Shown one piece after another: positions 31,263 to 39,211 of a stretch of DNA of 43,552 nucleotides. This stretch comes from Sedimentisphaerales bacterium (GTDB taxonomy: Bacteria > Planctomycetota > Phycisphaerae > Sedimentisphaerales > Anaerobacaceae): assembly GCA_030611315.1 (NCBI GenBank), contig JAUWPZ010000013.1:1-43552 (forward strand), written 5' to 3'. The position numbers and the translations under genes were made by a program. The notes under the pieces are model-generated. The model saw only the letters and a program-made list of their open reading frames with translations, did no database searches and was not told where the DNA came from. Every line of letters starts with the position of its first letter. The stretch's first letter is position 1.

Positions 31263-32756
31263 CTATTTTAGGCTTTTCAATTTCTCAACAGCTTTCAGTT
31301 CAAAACCGCCAGAAGGACATTCGAACCCCTCCTCCAGGAGTTTTTGCTTTCCCTGTTTTATGTATTGGCCCACGGAGATCTTGGACGGGCAAACATAACT
31401 GCACAGATTACATTCGATGCAGTTGAATATTTTTAAGCTCAGTAAGGTCTCATCAATAACATCCCTTTCAACATAGTGGAAAAGATGATGGGGGATTATG
31501 GCGACGGGGCAGACATTTTCACAGAATGTGCAAAAAATACAGGGTCTTTCTTCGCCGTGAAGATTGGTTGAACAAGTTTTCTGAAAGGTATCGCTGCCAT
31601 CCTTAAACAAGGCCGAAAGAACGGTACGGGAATATGAGTCTCTTTTGAAGCCGGGCCTGGCAAAGGCGAGAAACTCTCTTTCGGTGTCTTCGGGAAGAGC
31701 GATTATGGTGTTGAATGTTCGGTCAACGGGCGAAGATAAATCAGAAAGAGCCTCGCCTGTCAAGGAGCTGTTCCGTATGAATCGCAACTCTTTATCCTGC
31801 CTGGCTCTGTCTTTGACAACGTGCTCGATGGGTGAGCCGATTCTTACACCGAGATGTGGCCTTTCTCTAAAGCCGCCGCCGCATAAGGCTATGGTCCTTT
31901 CTATGAGAGGCTTGCCCTGGGCGACTGCTTCATAGACGTGCAAAACAGCCTGGATGTCCAGTACAATCACCCCGATATTCGCCGACGAGAAACCGTGCGG
32001 GAATTCCCTGTCCAGCAGAATCGGGATTAGAACTTCATCGTAATCCAGAGGATATTTGGGCTTGAGGGAGTAAATGCCGAACGAGTCGGTATCAGCAAGA
32101 AAATCGGTAACTTCGGTAATCAGATTCTTTGCCGATTTGTCCAGGGCAATGTGGAAGGCAGCATTAGTCAAAAGCTTTTTTAATATCTTCAGCCCAACTA
32201 TGAAATGCCATAAGTGCCCATCCCTCAAAAGGACTTCCAGGGAAAGGTTGTGCACCTCTGAGCCCACGCCCTGAATAATGACATTCTCAACGTCCCGTGG
32301 AGAGATTATTGAACTGTTAAATCCTGTGGGTATGCCCGACTTGCCGAGGGAACCTGCGCCTGAGAGATAAATCAATCGGCCAATCTGTTCGGCGGACAAG
32401 TTTTCCCATTCGGATGAAAACCCGTCCAATTTCTGGAAGTCATCTGTGCCGTCAGATTCTATCGTGACCGCATTTATTTCGCGCCCGGAATAATTGACCT
32501 GTTCAACCTGGATGACCTTTCCATTTACCGATGAATGAACGGGGCTGGAAACAGATTCGTCGTCTCTTGCGATTATCTGCCCGGCTGCAACCTTGTCGCC
32601 CGGTTTGACAATGGGTGGAACCTCGTCGCCGAAACCCTGCTTCAACGGGATAATTACTTTTTCAGGAATGTTAATTTGGAGAAAATTGTCCTGTGGCTGT
32701 CCCTCGAAATTCTTAAAGGCGTAGCCGCGTGAAAACGATTTGTGTTTTGCTGTCAT
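31263..32756 (-). CDS. nqrA: NqrA/RnfC-type subunit retaining two [4Fe-4S] motifs
   Basis: 497 residues. An RnfC/NqrA barrel-sandwich domain lies near the N-terminus (IPLKQGFGDEVPPIVKPGD at 36-54, SPVHSSVNGKVIQV at 71-84). The middle domain is NqrA-like, for example LIERTIALCGGG and EFLAFARPGFKRDSYSR (361-377). At the C-terminus are two ferredoxin motifs, CIFCTFCENVCP (406-417) and CIECNLCSYVCPS (446-458), typical of RnfC and absent from ordinary NqrA. The RnfC NADH/FMN motif is degraded: GKSGIPT (138-144) where RnfC has a double glycine, and no E-C-E-P loop at 161-169. It therefore looks intermediate between the two families; nucleotide binding is doubtful, quinone binding untested. First gene of the redox operon, 61 bases before nqrB. 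No promoter was convincingly found. Confidence 0.85.
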   Translation of the reverse strand: MTAKHKSFSRGYAFKNFEGQPQDNFLQINIPEKVIIPLKQGFGDEVPPIVKPGDKVAAGQIIARDDESVSSPVHSSVNGKVIQVEQVNYSGREINAVTIESDGTDDFQKLDGFSSEWENLSAEQIGRLIYLSGAGSLGKSGIPTGFNSSIISPRDVENVIIQGVGSEVHNLSLEVLLRDGHLWHFIVGLKILKKLLTNAAFHIALDKSAKNLITEVTDFLADTDSFGIYSLKPKYPLDYDEVLIPILLDREFPHGFSSANIGVIVLDIQAVLHVYEAVAQGKPLIERTIALCGGGFRERPHLGVRIGSPIEHVVKDRARQDKELRFIRNSSLTGEALSDLSSPVDRTFNTIIALPEDTEREFLAFARPGFKRDSYSRTVLSALFKDGSDTFQKTCSTNLHGEERPCIFCTFCENVCPVAIIPHHLFHYVERDVIDETLLSLKIFNCIECNLCSYVCPSKISVGQYIKQGKQKLLEEGFECPSGGFELKAVEKLKSLK

Positions 32757-32813
32757 TTGGGCAACTTTACTAATACTTACTATTAGCTCTCGAACACGAC
32801 TTATACTTAAAAA

Positions 32814-32862
32814 AGACCAAAGACCGCAGACACAAAACCAGAGTCTTGGGTCTTGAGTCTAA
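32814..32862 (+). repeat. Seven-unit heptamer-periodic tract, partly self-complementary
   Basis: Seven units of seven bases. The first four have the form AGACCNN or a variant, the last three AGTCTTG, GGTCTTG and AGTCTAA. The GGTCTTG half is roughly complementary to the AGACCAA half, so the transcript could fold back. It lies in the 290-base gap between the divergent nqrA and isomerase-like genes. Confidence 0.7.
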
Positions 32863-32891
32863 CAAAATAGTGTAGTTTACCCTAAGTTGGG

Positions 32892-32923
32892 GCTTTGTCA
32901 AGCTCCAAAAACCTCATAAATGT
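32892..32923 (+). other. Stem-loop in the nqrA to isomerase-like gene gap
   Basis: TTGGGGCTT and AAGCTCCAA form nine pairs (one G-T) around a TGTC loop, near 32886-32907. No T-run follows, so it is more likely a structured site or a folded leader than a terminator. Confidence 0.25.
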
Positions 32924-32942
32924 ATCTGAGCAACACAATTTA

Positions 32943-32971
32943 TTGCGGACGGTTGCACTTTCGGTTAAAAT
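32943..32971 (+). promoter_or_regulatory. Candidate promoter of the isomerase-like gene
   Basis: TTGCGG (32943-32948) and TAAAAT (32966-32971) are 17 bases apart, 76 bases before the ATG at 33047. The -10 matches the consensus at five of six positions; the -35 is weaker. Confidence 0.35.
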
Positions 32972-33046
32972 CTACAACGCGGTGAGCGTGGAGCGGTCCC
33001 ACGGTTACCGGACCGGGAAATATCGGCCGAGAAAAGGAGAAGCCAA

Positions 33047-34615
33047 ATGTGCCAGTGCCACGTTCATAGTTCATGTCAAGGTTGCCGCCAGGTCGTTGGT
33101 CGGCGGCGTTTCCTCCAGGGCTTCGGGGCGGCCGCGGCTATGACTGTTGGGGGGCTGGCGTCGCTTGCCGGCGCTGCTGCCGACGACAAGGCCGGGAATA
33201 TCCGCGTCGCGGCGGTTTTTTTGGCCAACATTAAAATAAGAGAAATCTGGCCCTATCCGGGATTCGACACCAAGGGTCGCCAGAGCGAAATCCTCGCCCG
33301 CTTGAAAAAAGGCTGTCCCGAGGTCGAATTTGTCCCGGTGACGATCGAAAACAAAAATGACATTCAGAAAGCCGTCGCCATGCAGGGCGAGGTCGAAGGT
33401 TACCTGGTCTATGTGATGACCCTCGATTGGTCGCTGGGACAGGCGATAGTCGACATCAGCAGACTCGGCAAGCCGTTGGTCGTCGCCGACGAGTTCCTCG
33501 GGGGGTGCGGCACGTTTCTGACTCGCTACGCCGGTCTGCGAAGTCGAAAGGTCCCCGCGGTCGGCGTGTCATCGACCCGTCTCGACGATTTGGTGGCGGT
33601 GGCCCGGCAGTTCGCCTTCGTCCGTAAGCCCGGAACGACGCCCGCCTCCTTCGCCCGGCGGTGTAGCGAAGTCTATAGGAAAACCTTTCTCGCTCCGCGC
33701 GCGATGGAGTGTGCCGAAGATCAGATGTCCCTGACTGATATTGGCGAGTGCATCAAGCGGTTCCGCCAGTCGCGGTTCTTGATCGTCGGCCGAGGCAGAG
33801 GCGGCCAGGAGCAGGACTTCCTGGGGGCGAAGGGGCGTTACGTCGATTTCAGCGAACTGCAGGCTCTCTACGAGAAGGTTGACTACGACGAGGCCGCAGA
33901 ACAAGCCGGCCGCTGGCGTCAGCAGGCCGACAAGGTGATGGAGCCTGAACTCGAAGCCATCCACAAGGCGGCGGCCGTCTATCTGGCGACGCTGGAGCTG
34001 CTCAAGAAATACGGCACCGACAGCGTGACCATGAACTGCCTCGGGGGATTTTCCTCCGGCAGGCTTCCGGCCTATCCATGCCTCGGGTTTATGCAGATTC
34101 TCAACGACGGCGGGCAGGGAGTCTGCGAGGCCATGCCCGACGACACGCTCAGCATGCTGATGGCCAGGATACTCACTGGCCGCCCCGGCTACGTGTCCGA
34201 CCCGGCGCTGGATACGTCGAAGAACCATATTGTCTATTCTCACTGCGTGGCCACAACCAGGGTGTTCGGTCCGGAGGGTAAGTCGAACAGCTTCCGTATT
34301 CGTACGCTTCACAACCGCGACCCGCGCGGAGCCTGTGTCCAGTCGTTCCTGCCTGGCGGTTATATGACGACCTCCTTTCGCACCAGCTTCGGGCAGAAGA
34401 AGATGGTCATCCATCAGGCCAAGGCCGTGAGCAACCTCGACAGCGAGTACGGATGCCGCACCAAGCTGGTCGCCGAAGTCCGCGGCGACATCGGCAAGTT
34501 GTTCGAGAAGTGGGACAGTTTTGGCTGGCATCGGGTGACCGTTTACGGCGACGTCAAAGAGCCGCTTGTGGAATTCGGCAAGGCGTTAGGATTAGAAATC
34601 ATCGAAGAGACATAG
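33047..34615 (+). CDS. Tat-exported sugar-isomerase-like protein (L-fucose/arabinose isomerase fold)
   Basis: 522 residues. The ATG at 33047 has AAGGAG seven bases upstream. The first 14 residues, MCQCHVHSSCQGCR, hold four cysteines and two histidines, an uncommon start, followed by the Tat motif GRRRFLQGF and a hydrophobic segment to about residue 45. The rest resembles the L-fucose isomerase family without clear assignment: an N-terminal Rossmann-like part (VAAVFLANIKIREIWPYPGF), a middle part (RFLIVGRGRGGQEQDFLG) and a C-terminal part (GGFSSGRLPAYPCLGF, CEAMPDD). In such isomerases metal ligands are Glu and Asp in the corresponding regions; E and D in CEAMPDD are candidates. Catalysis and substrate are unproven. 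It is transcribed away from the redox operon. Confidence 0.7.
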   Translation: MCQCHVHSSCQGCRQVVGRRRFLQGFGAAAAMTVGGLASLAGAAADDKAGNIRVAAVFLANIKIREIWPYPGFDTKGRQSEILARLKKGCPEVEFVPVTIENKNDIQKAVAMQGEVEGYLVYVMTLDWSLGQAIVDISRLGKPLVVADEFLGGCGTFLTRYAGLRSRKVPAVGVSSTRLDDLVAVARQFAFVRKPGTTPASFARRCSEVYRKTFLAPRAMECAEDQMSLTDIGECIKRFRQSRFLIVGRGRGGQEQDFLGAKGRYVDFSELQALYEKVDYDEAAEQAGRWRQQADKVMEPELEAIHKAAAVYLATLELLKKYGTDSVTMNCLGGFSSGRLPAYPCLGFMQILNDGGQGVCEAMPDDTLSMLMARILTGRPGYVSDPALDTSKNHIVYSHCVATTRVFGPEGKSNSFRIRTLHNRDPRGACVQSFLPGGYMTTSFRTSFGQKKMVIHQAKAVSNLDSEYGCRTKLVAEVRGDIGKLFEKWDSFGWHRVTVYGDVKEPLVEFGKALGLEIIEET

Positions 34616-34632
34616 CCGTCCGATGGCCCGGA

Positions 34633-34645
34633 AGGCCGAGTCGGC
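34633..34645 (+). other. Small palindrome after the isomerase-like gene
   Basis: GGCCGAGTCGGCC forms a six-base stem with a single-base centre, about 17 bases after the stop. No T-run follows. It may stabilise the mRNA end. Confidence 0.25.
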
Positions 34646-34696
34646 CTCATAACGACGAGGTGATTCGGATAGGCTCTAAATGGAACAGCAGAATAG

Positions 34697-35959
34697 ATGC
34701 TCATCGAAGGATTCTTACAATATTGTGCCACGCGGTTAACACGGCGATACCTGGCTTTTGAAGAATATACGCAGGATTCCCCGCCACAATCCCAAAAAGA
34801 CGGGCGATATCTACTCTATATCCATATTCCTTTTTGCGAGGAACTGTGCCCTTATTGTTCTTTTGTGAGTATTAAGTTTGAGCCATCGGTTGCTTTGGGC
34901 TATCTCGATGCCATAAAGAAAGAAATAGAAATCTATCAAAGGTGCGGCTACTGCTTTGATTCGGTTTACATCGGAGGGGGCACGCCGACAATACTGCCGG
35001 AGAAGCTGGCGGGGATTATTTCTTTTGTCAGAGATACATGGCCAATAAAACAGGTCTCCGTGGAAACGAATCCCAATCACCTGGTTAACGAAACGCTGAG
35101 GATACTCAAAGACGTTGGCGTCAATCGGCTTTCGGTTGGTGTGCAGTCTTTTAACGATAAGATTCTTGAGAGTATTGGGCGGCTTGAAAAGTACGGCACG
35201 GGCGAAGAAATAAAAGAACGACTTGTCCGTATCGCAGGGATGTTCGAGACCCTGAACATCGATATGATTTTCAACTTTCCGAACCAGACCGAAGAGATAC
35301 TCGCTGAGGACATCAGGGCCATCAAAGAAAGCAAGGTCAACCAGATTACGTATTATCCCCTGATGGTTTCAGAGTATCGGAAAAATGAAATCTCCAAAAG
35401 ATGCGGAGAGGTAAACTACAGGCAGGAGAAGAAATTATACCAACAGATTGTAGAAGGGTTGACAGAAGCTTATGAGCAGGAATCGGTATGGTGCTTTTCA
35501 AACAAAAAAGGCGCTATTGACGAATATATAATAGACTATGATGATTACGTGGGAGTCGGGCGAGGGGCCTTCGGATATATAAATGGGACAATGTATTCCA
35601 ATACGTTTTCCATTGACCGATACATCAAACGGGCGCAAGAGGGCAAACATTCAATACTCGCATACAGAAGGTATTCATATATCGAAAGGATGCGTTACGA
35701 TTTTTTGATAAGGCTTCTTTACGGCACTTTAGAACTTTCGTATATGAAACGGAAATACGGCAAGAGCTATTGGTTTTATCTTTTAAGAGAGCTTTTGTTC
35801 TTTTCGTCAACTCGAGCGGTAAAATTTCGGGACGGCAAAATCGTACTAACCGAGAAGGGGCGAAATTACTGGTTGATTCTGATGCGTACTTTGTTTTCCA
35901 TGGCGGGCGATTACCGGGAAAGACGCGCGAAGTTAGATACCGCCGGAGACGAAAATTAA
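34697..35959 (+). CDS. HemN/HemW-like radical SAM protein
   Basis: 420 residues. The radical SAM cluster motif is CEELCPYC (CxxxCxxC) in YIHIPFCEELCPYCSF (about 44-59); SAM-binding segments are YIGGGTPTIL (about 96) and VSVETNPNHL. NRLSVGVQSFND is typical of coproporphyrinogen-oxidase-like proteins. The C-terminal part departs from HemN/HemW: LTEKGRNYWLILMRTLFS resembles a family annotated as coproporphyrinogen III oxidase family, whose function is not settled. Candidates are heme chaperone-like or porphyrin-modifying enzymes; true HemN activity is unlikely to be decided from sequence. The ribosome binding site is weak. It lies 81 bases downstream of the isomerase-like gene. Confidence 0.8.
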   Translation: MLIEGFLQYCATRLTRRYLAFEEYTQDSPPQSQKDGRYLLYIHIPFCEELCPYCSFVSIKFEPSVALGYLDAIKKEIEIYQRCGYCFDSVYIGGGTPTILPEKLAGIISFVRDTWPIKQVSVETNPNHLVNETLRILKDVGVNRLSVGVQSFNDKILESIGRLEKYGTGEEIKERLVRIAGMFETLNIDMIFNFPNQTEEILAEDIRAIKESKVNQITYYPLMVSEYRKNEISKRCGEVNYRQEKKLYQQIVEGLTEAYEQESVWCFSNKKGAIDEYIIDYDDYVGVGRGAFGYINGTMYSNTFSIDRYIKRAQEGKHSILAYRRYSYIERMRYDFLIRLLYGTLELSYMKRKYGKSYWFYLLRELLFFSSTRAVKFRDGKIVLTEKGRNYWLILMRTLFSMAGDYRERRAKLDTAGDEN

Positions 35960-35995
35960 ACCGGGCCATTAGAGTTAGTACAGCTTCGCTTTTTC

Positions 35996-37453
35996 TCAGG
36001 GAATTGATACAGCTTTGGGGCCTTGTTCCAAGAGCTTGCTTAATTCTGCGGCGGTAGCGGCATATTTTGGGTTCCGGGCAAGATTAGTGAACTCGCCGGG
36101 GTCGTTTTCGTGGTCGTAAAGCTCGGCATTTTCCGGGCCGCCCCATTCGGTATATCGCCACCTTTCGGTCCGTAAACTGCGATTCTTAGCACTCTGGCTG
36201 GTAAAAGCGGCCTTTTTCCAGGGACGGGCGGGGTCCTCCAACAACGGCTTCATACTGACTGCTTCGAGCTTTTCGGATGCCTTGAGACCACACAAGTCCG
36301 CGAGGGTGGGATAAACGTCAATCAACTCGACGGGACGATTGCATACGGCCGAGGATTTTGCCTGGCCGGGCGCCACTATTATGAATGGGACACGCGCGGC
36401 ATTTTCGAACAGAGTTAATTTTCTCCAGAGGGAATGCTCGCCCAAGTGCATGCCATGGTCACCCCAAAGGCAAATAATGGTATTATCCTCGCGGCCGGTT
36501 TGCCTGATGGCGTCGGTTATGATGCCGACGCAGGTATCGATGTAAGAGATACAGGCATAGTAGGCGGCGATGACCTGACGCTTTTCCTTTTCGTTGAGCC
36601 ACTTATCATCCGTTGTATTGAAGGTAGAATACTTGTGAGGAACGTCGTCAAGGTCGTTTGGGGGATTGTTCGGCAGAGCAATGTTATCCGGCGGATACAT
36701 GTCGAAATATTTGTCCGGCGCTCTCAAATCATAATGAGTGGCGTGGAATCCGACGGCCATATAAAGAGGCTTATCGTGCTTTTCCTTTAGCTCCTCGGCG
36801 ACGGCGTGCGCTATTGCGCCGTCACGCTGTTCTGCATCTTTCAATCCCGAAGGCCCCCATTTGAGACTCCTCGCAATATAGTGGTCTTCTTCGAGCCAGT
36901 CCGGTCGCGGGGCTTTAGGGGTGAGCGGTGGGCGCATATTCCATTTGCTTGTAGCCTTGAGTTTTTTGTGCCACATCCGGTTTTCCCGTTTTTGTGCCTG
37001 CTCGTCGGCATCGGTGAAGTAACGCGGATGGTGATGAATCTTGCCGCAAATTACAGTTTCGTAACCGTTGTCACGGAAGAAATCGGGCAGGGTCAACATA
37101 CCCTGGGGAATGCGTTTTCTCCAGTCGGTGCTGTTGCCGAAAACGCCGGTAGTTTCGGGGCGCAGGCCGGTCGATACGCAGGCGCGTGAAGGATTGCAGA
37201 TGGGGACCTGGCAATATGCCTTTTTGAACAATACTCCGCGTCCGGCCAAGGCGTCGATATTGGGAGTTTTGACGACGGGATGGCCGTAACAACCGAACAA
37301 AGGAGCGATATCCTCGATTGCAATGAAAATGACATCCGGCCGGCGGTCGGCTTGTTGTTTTTGAGCGAAAGAGCTTCGGAGTAATGTCATCTCCGCCAGA
37401 GCCGCGGCTCCAGCGAAGATGCCGCTTTTCTTGAGGAAATCACGGCGTTCCAT
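35996..37453 (-). CDS. Exported sulfatase, iduronate-2-sulfatase-like
   Basis: About 485 residues from the ATG at 37453 (MERRDFLKK), preceded by AAAGGG; earlier in-frame starts would put foreign sequence before the Tat signal. The Tat motif RRDFLKK is followed by an alanine-rich hydrophobic stretch to about residue 30. The formylglycine site is C86 in CNPSRACVSTG; the first metal-binding pair reads IEDIAP rather than DD, as in the iduronate-2-sulfatase branch. GKIHHHPRYF and LWGDHGMHLGEH are further active-site segments. It ends convergently to the radical SAM gene and diverges from the fourth Gfo/Idh/MocA gene. Activation again needs a formylglycine-generating enzyme that is not evident here. 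Confidence 0.9.
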   Translation of the reverse strand: MERRDFLKKSGIFAGAAALAEMTLLRSSFAQKQQADRRPDVIFIAIEDIAPLFGCYGHPVVKTPNIDALAGRGVLFKKAYCQVPICNPSRACVSTGLRPETTGVFGNSTDWRKRIPQGMLTLPDFFRDNGYETVICGKIHHHPRYFTDADEQAQKRENRMWHKKLKATSKWNMRPPLTPKAPRPDWLEEDHYIARSLKWGPSGLKDAEQRDGAIAHAVAEELKEKHDKPLYMAVGFHATHYDLRAPDKYFDMYPPDNIALPNNPPNDLDDVPHKYSTFNTTDDKWLNEKEKRQVIAAYYACISYIDTCVGIITDAIRQTGREDNTIICLWGDHGMHLGEHSLWRKLTLFENAARVPFIIVAPGQAKSSAVCNRPVELIDVYPTLADLCGLKASEKLEAVSMKPLLEDPARPWKKAAFTSQSAKNRSLRTERWRYTEWGGPENAELYDHENDPGEFTNLARNPKYAATAAELSKLLEQGPKAVSIP

Positions 37454-37625
37454 AACTGCATACCCTTTCTGTGGGGTTGTCTCTATAATTCTATTTCGAT
37501 ACTTCCTGCAAAATAATATCTGAAAATATCGAGCTCGGCAACAGCAAAAATCTGTCAAAAATTTCTTTAAACTGAGTATCAATTGAAAAAAGTGTGGATT
37601 GTTTGGGAGCGGTGTTGTATATTGA

Positions 37626-37652
37626 TTGGCAAATCGTTCAAAAACATATAAT
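37626..37652 (+). promoter_or_regulatory. Candidate promoter of the fourth Gfo/Idh/MocA gene
   Basis: TTGGCA (37626-37631) and a consensus TATAAT (37647-37652), 15 bases apart, lie about 90 bases before the ATG at 37743. The spacing is short but the -10 is perfect. Confidence 0.35.
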
Positions 37653-37666
37653 CAGTTTGAATAATG

Positions 37667-37683
37667 CTCAAGCAAAGCTTGAG
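37667..37683 (+). other. 5' leader hairpin
   Basis: CTCAAGC-AAA-GCTTGAG is a perfect seven-base stem located where the predicted transcript would begin. A second possible stem, GCCGC (37686) with GCGGC (about 37720), follows. The leader may be structured to protect the mRNA or control translation. Confidence 0.35.
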
Positions 37684-37742
37684 AAGCCGCAGGGCCGGGA
37701 TTTAATCGGCGGTTTCGCGGCTGGAAATGAAGGAGATGACCT

Positions 37743-39053
37743 ATGAAGCGTCGTACATTCCTAAAGAGCAGCGCTGCTGTCGGAGCGGGGCTGATGATTC
37801 TAAAATCCGGTACGCTCAAGGCGGGCCAATCGCCGAACGAGAAGCTCAATATCGCCGTGATTGGTGTCGGCGGGCGCGGGGGCGGAAACCTGAACTCCGT
37901 CAAAGGCGAGAACATCGTTGCCCTGTGTGATGTGAACGCCAAGAACCTCGCATCGGCGGCCGAGCGCTTTCCCAATGCAAAAACTTACGTCGATTGGCGC
38001 AAGTGTCTCGACCAGAAGAACATTGAAGCGGTGGTCTGCTCGACGACGGACCACACGCACGCCTTCATCAATATCTGGGCGATGAACCGCGGCATGCACG
38101 TTTACTGTGAGAAGCCGCTGGCCAATTCGGTGGAAGAGGCCCAGATGGTACGCAAGACATATCTCAAGAACAAAGGCAAACTCGCCACGCAAATGGGCAC
38201 ACAGATACATGACTCGGATAATTACCGTCGTATGGTCGAGCTTATCAGGGGCGGAGCAATCGGCGAGGTAAAAGAAGCCCGGGTATGGTGCAGCCGGATA
38301 CCTAAGGGAGGCGATTATCTTCCGGAGGTCAAGCCGATACCGGAGCACATTAACTGGGACCTTTGGGTCGGCCCATCGCCGATGCACCCTTACAATCCGG
38401 GATATATCGGCGGGTGTTTGAAGTGGAACCGCTTCTGGGATTTCGGCAGCGGGCAGATAGGCGACATGGGCAGCCACATGATGGATATGGCTTATTGGGC
38501 ACTCGACCTCAAGGTCCCGACGACGTGTTCGGCAGAGGGAACGCCGGTAAGCACGGATACGCTTCCGCTGTGGCTGACGGCCGAATGGGACCATCCCGGT
38601 AACGACTGGCGTGGGCCCGTGAAAGTATATTGGTACGACGGGGGCAAAAAGCCCGGAATGCCATCGGAAGCGTTCAACAGGGAGAAGCTATTCAAGGGGG
38701 TCGTGTTCAAAGGAGAAAAGGGCTGGCTCCTGGCCGACTACGGCTGGCGGATTCTTATGCCGAGAACCGATAGCGATATGACACAATACACTTCGCCCAA
38801 GGCAAAAGATTTGATCCCGAAGTCCCCGGGACATCATAATGAGTGGCTCATCGGGTGCAAAACCGGCAAGCCGACGCTGTGCAACTTCGACTACTCCGGC
38901 GCGCTGATAGAAGGCAATATGCTGGCTCTGGCGGCTTACCGCGTGGGCAAGAAATTAGAGTGGGACGCGAAAAACATGAAGGCCACAAACTGCCCGGAGG
39001 CCGATAAGTACATTCGAAAGACGTACCGCAAAGGCTGGGTTCTGAACGGATAG
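37743..39053 (+). CDS. Tat-exported Gfo/Idh/MocA family oxidoreductase (4)
   Basis: 436 residues. KRRTFLKSSAAVGAG is the Tat signal. Rossmann motif AVIGVGGRGGGN (about 39-50), catalytic VYCEKPLANS (about 119). WDFGSGQIGDMGSHMMDM is the substrate-domain segment with the conserved histidine, close to that of planctomycete glycoside-handling members. GAAGGAG lies about six bases before the ATG. The gene belongs to a different subgroup from the three genes at 10417, 15479 and 16938, judged by its PLWVGPS-like middle section (DLWVGPSPMHPYNPGY). Its downstream neighbour encodes a beta-helix protein, which suggests a shared polysaccharide pathway. Confidence 0.9.
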   Translation: MKRRTFLKSSAAVGAGLMILKSGTLKAGQSPNEKLNIAVIGVGGRGGGNLNSVKGENIVALCDVNAKNLASAAERFPNAKTYVDWRKCLDQKNIEAVVCSTTDHTHAFINIWAMNRGMHVYCEKPLANSVEEAQMVRKTYLKNKGKLATQMGTQIHDSDNYRRMVELIRGGAIGEVKEARVWCSRIPKGGDYLPEVKPIPEHINWDLWVGPSPMHPYNPGYIGGCLKWNRFWDFGSGQIGDMGSHMMDMAYWALDLKVPTTCSAEGTPVSTDTLPLWLTAEWDHPGNDWRGPVKVYWYDGGKKPGMPSEAFNREKLFKGVVFKGEKGWLLADYGWRILMPRTDSDMTQYTSPKAKDLIPKSPGHHNEWLIGCKTGKPTLCNFDYSGALIEGNMLALAAYRVGKKLEWDAKNMKATNCPEADKYIRKTYRKGWVLNG

Positions 39054-39106
39054 TTCGTGGATTGTGAGTTGCGATTCGCGAATCTTTGTAAAAGACCAAA
39101 GACCGA
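39051..39106 (+). repeat. Heptamer-periodic tract starting at a stop codon
   Basis: Eight seven-base steps can be laid from the TAG stop of the preceding gene: the first five are of the TGAGTTG/CGATTCG kind, and two at 39093-39106 are AGACCAA and AGACCGA, the same units as at 32814, lying in the same seven-base register after one non-matching unit. The tract covers most of the gap before the beta-helix gene. Confidence 0.6.
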
Positions 39107-39211
39107 CGAGTATGATGAGGCTGCAATCCCCCTCGGGCGCGAAGCCGAAGGCATCAACTAAGCCGCAAGATGATACGCCGAAAATTACGTCAAAAACGCC
39201 GCTGGAGGAAT

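Noticed and set aside
31263-32756. Plain RnfC of an Rnf complex
   Set aside because: The two ferredoxin motifs fit RnfC, but the middle domain, the degraded NADH motif and the NqrB/C/D/E-like neighbours fit Nqr better; recorded as intermediate.
33569-34531. Minus-strand open frame of 320 codons
   Set aside because: Antisense to the isomerase-like gene; no ribosome binding site or recognisable motif.
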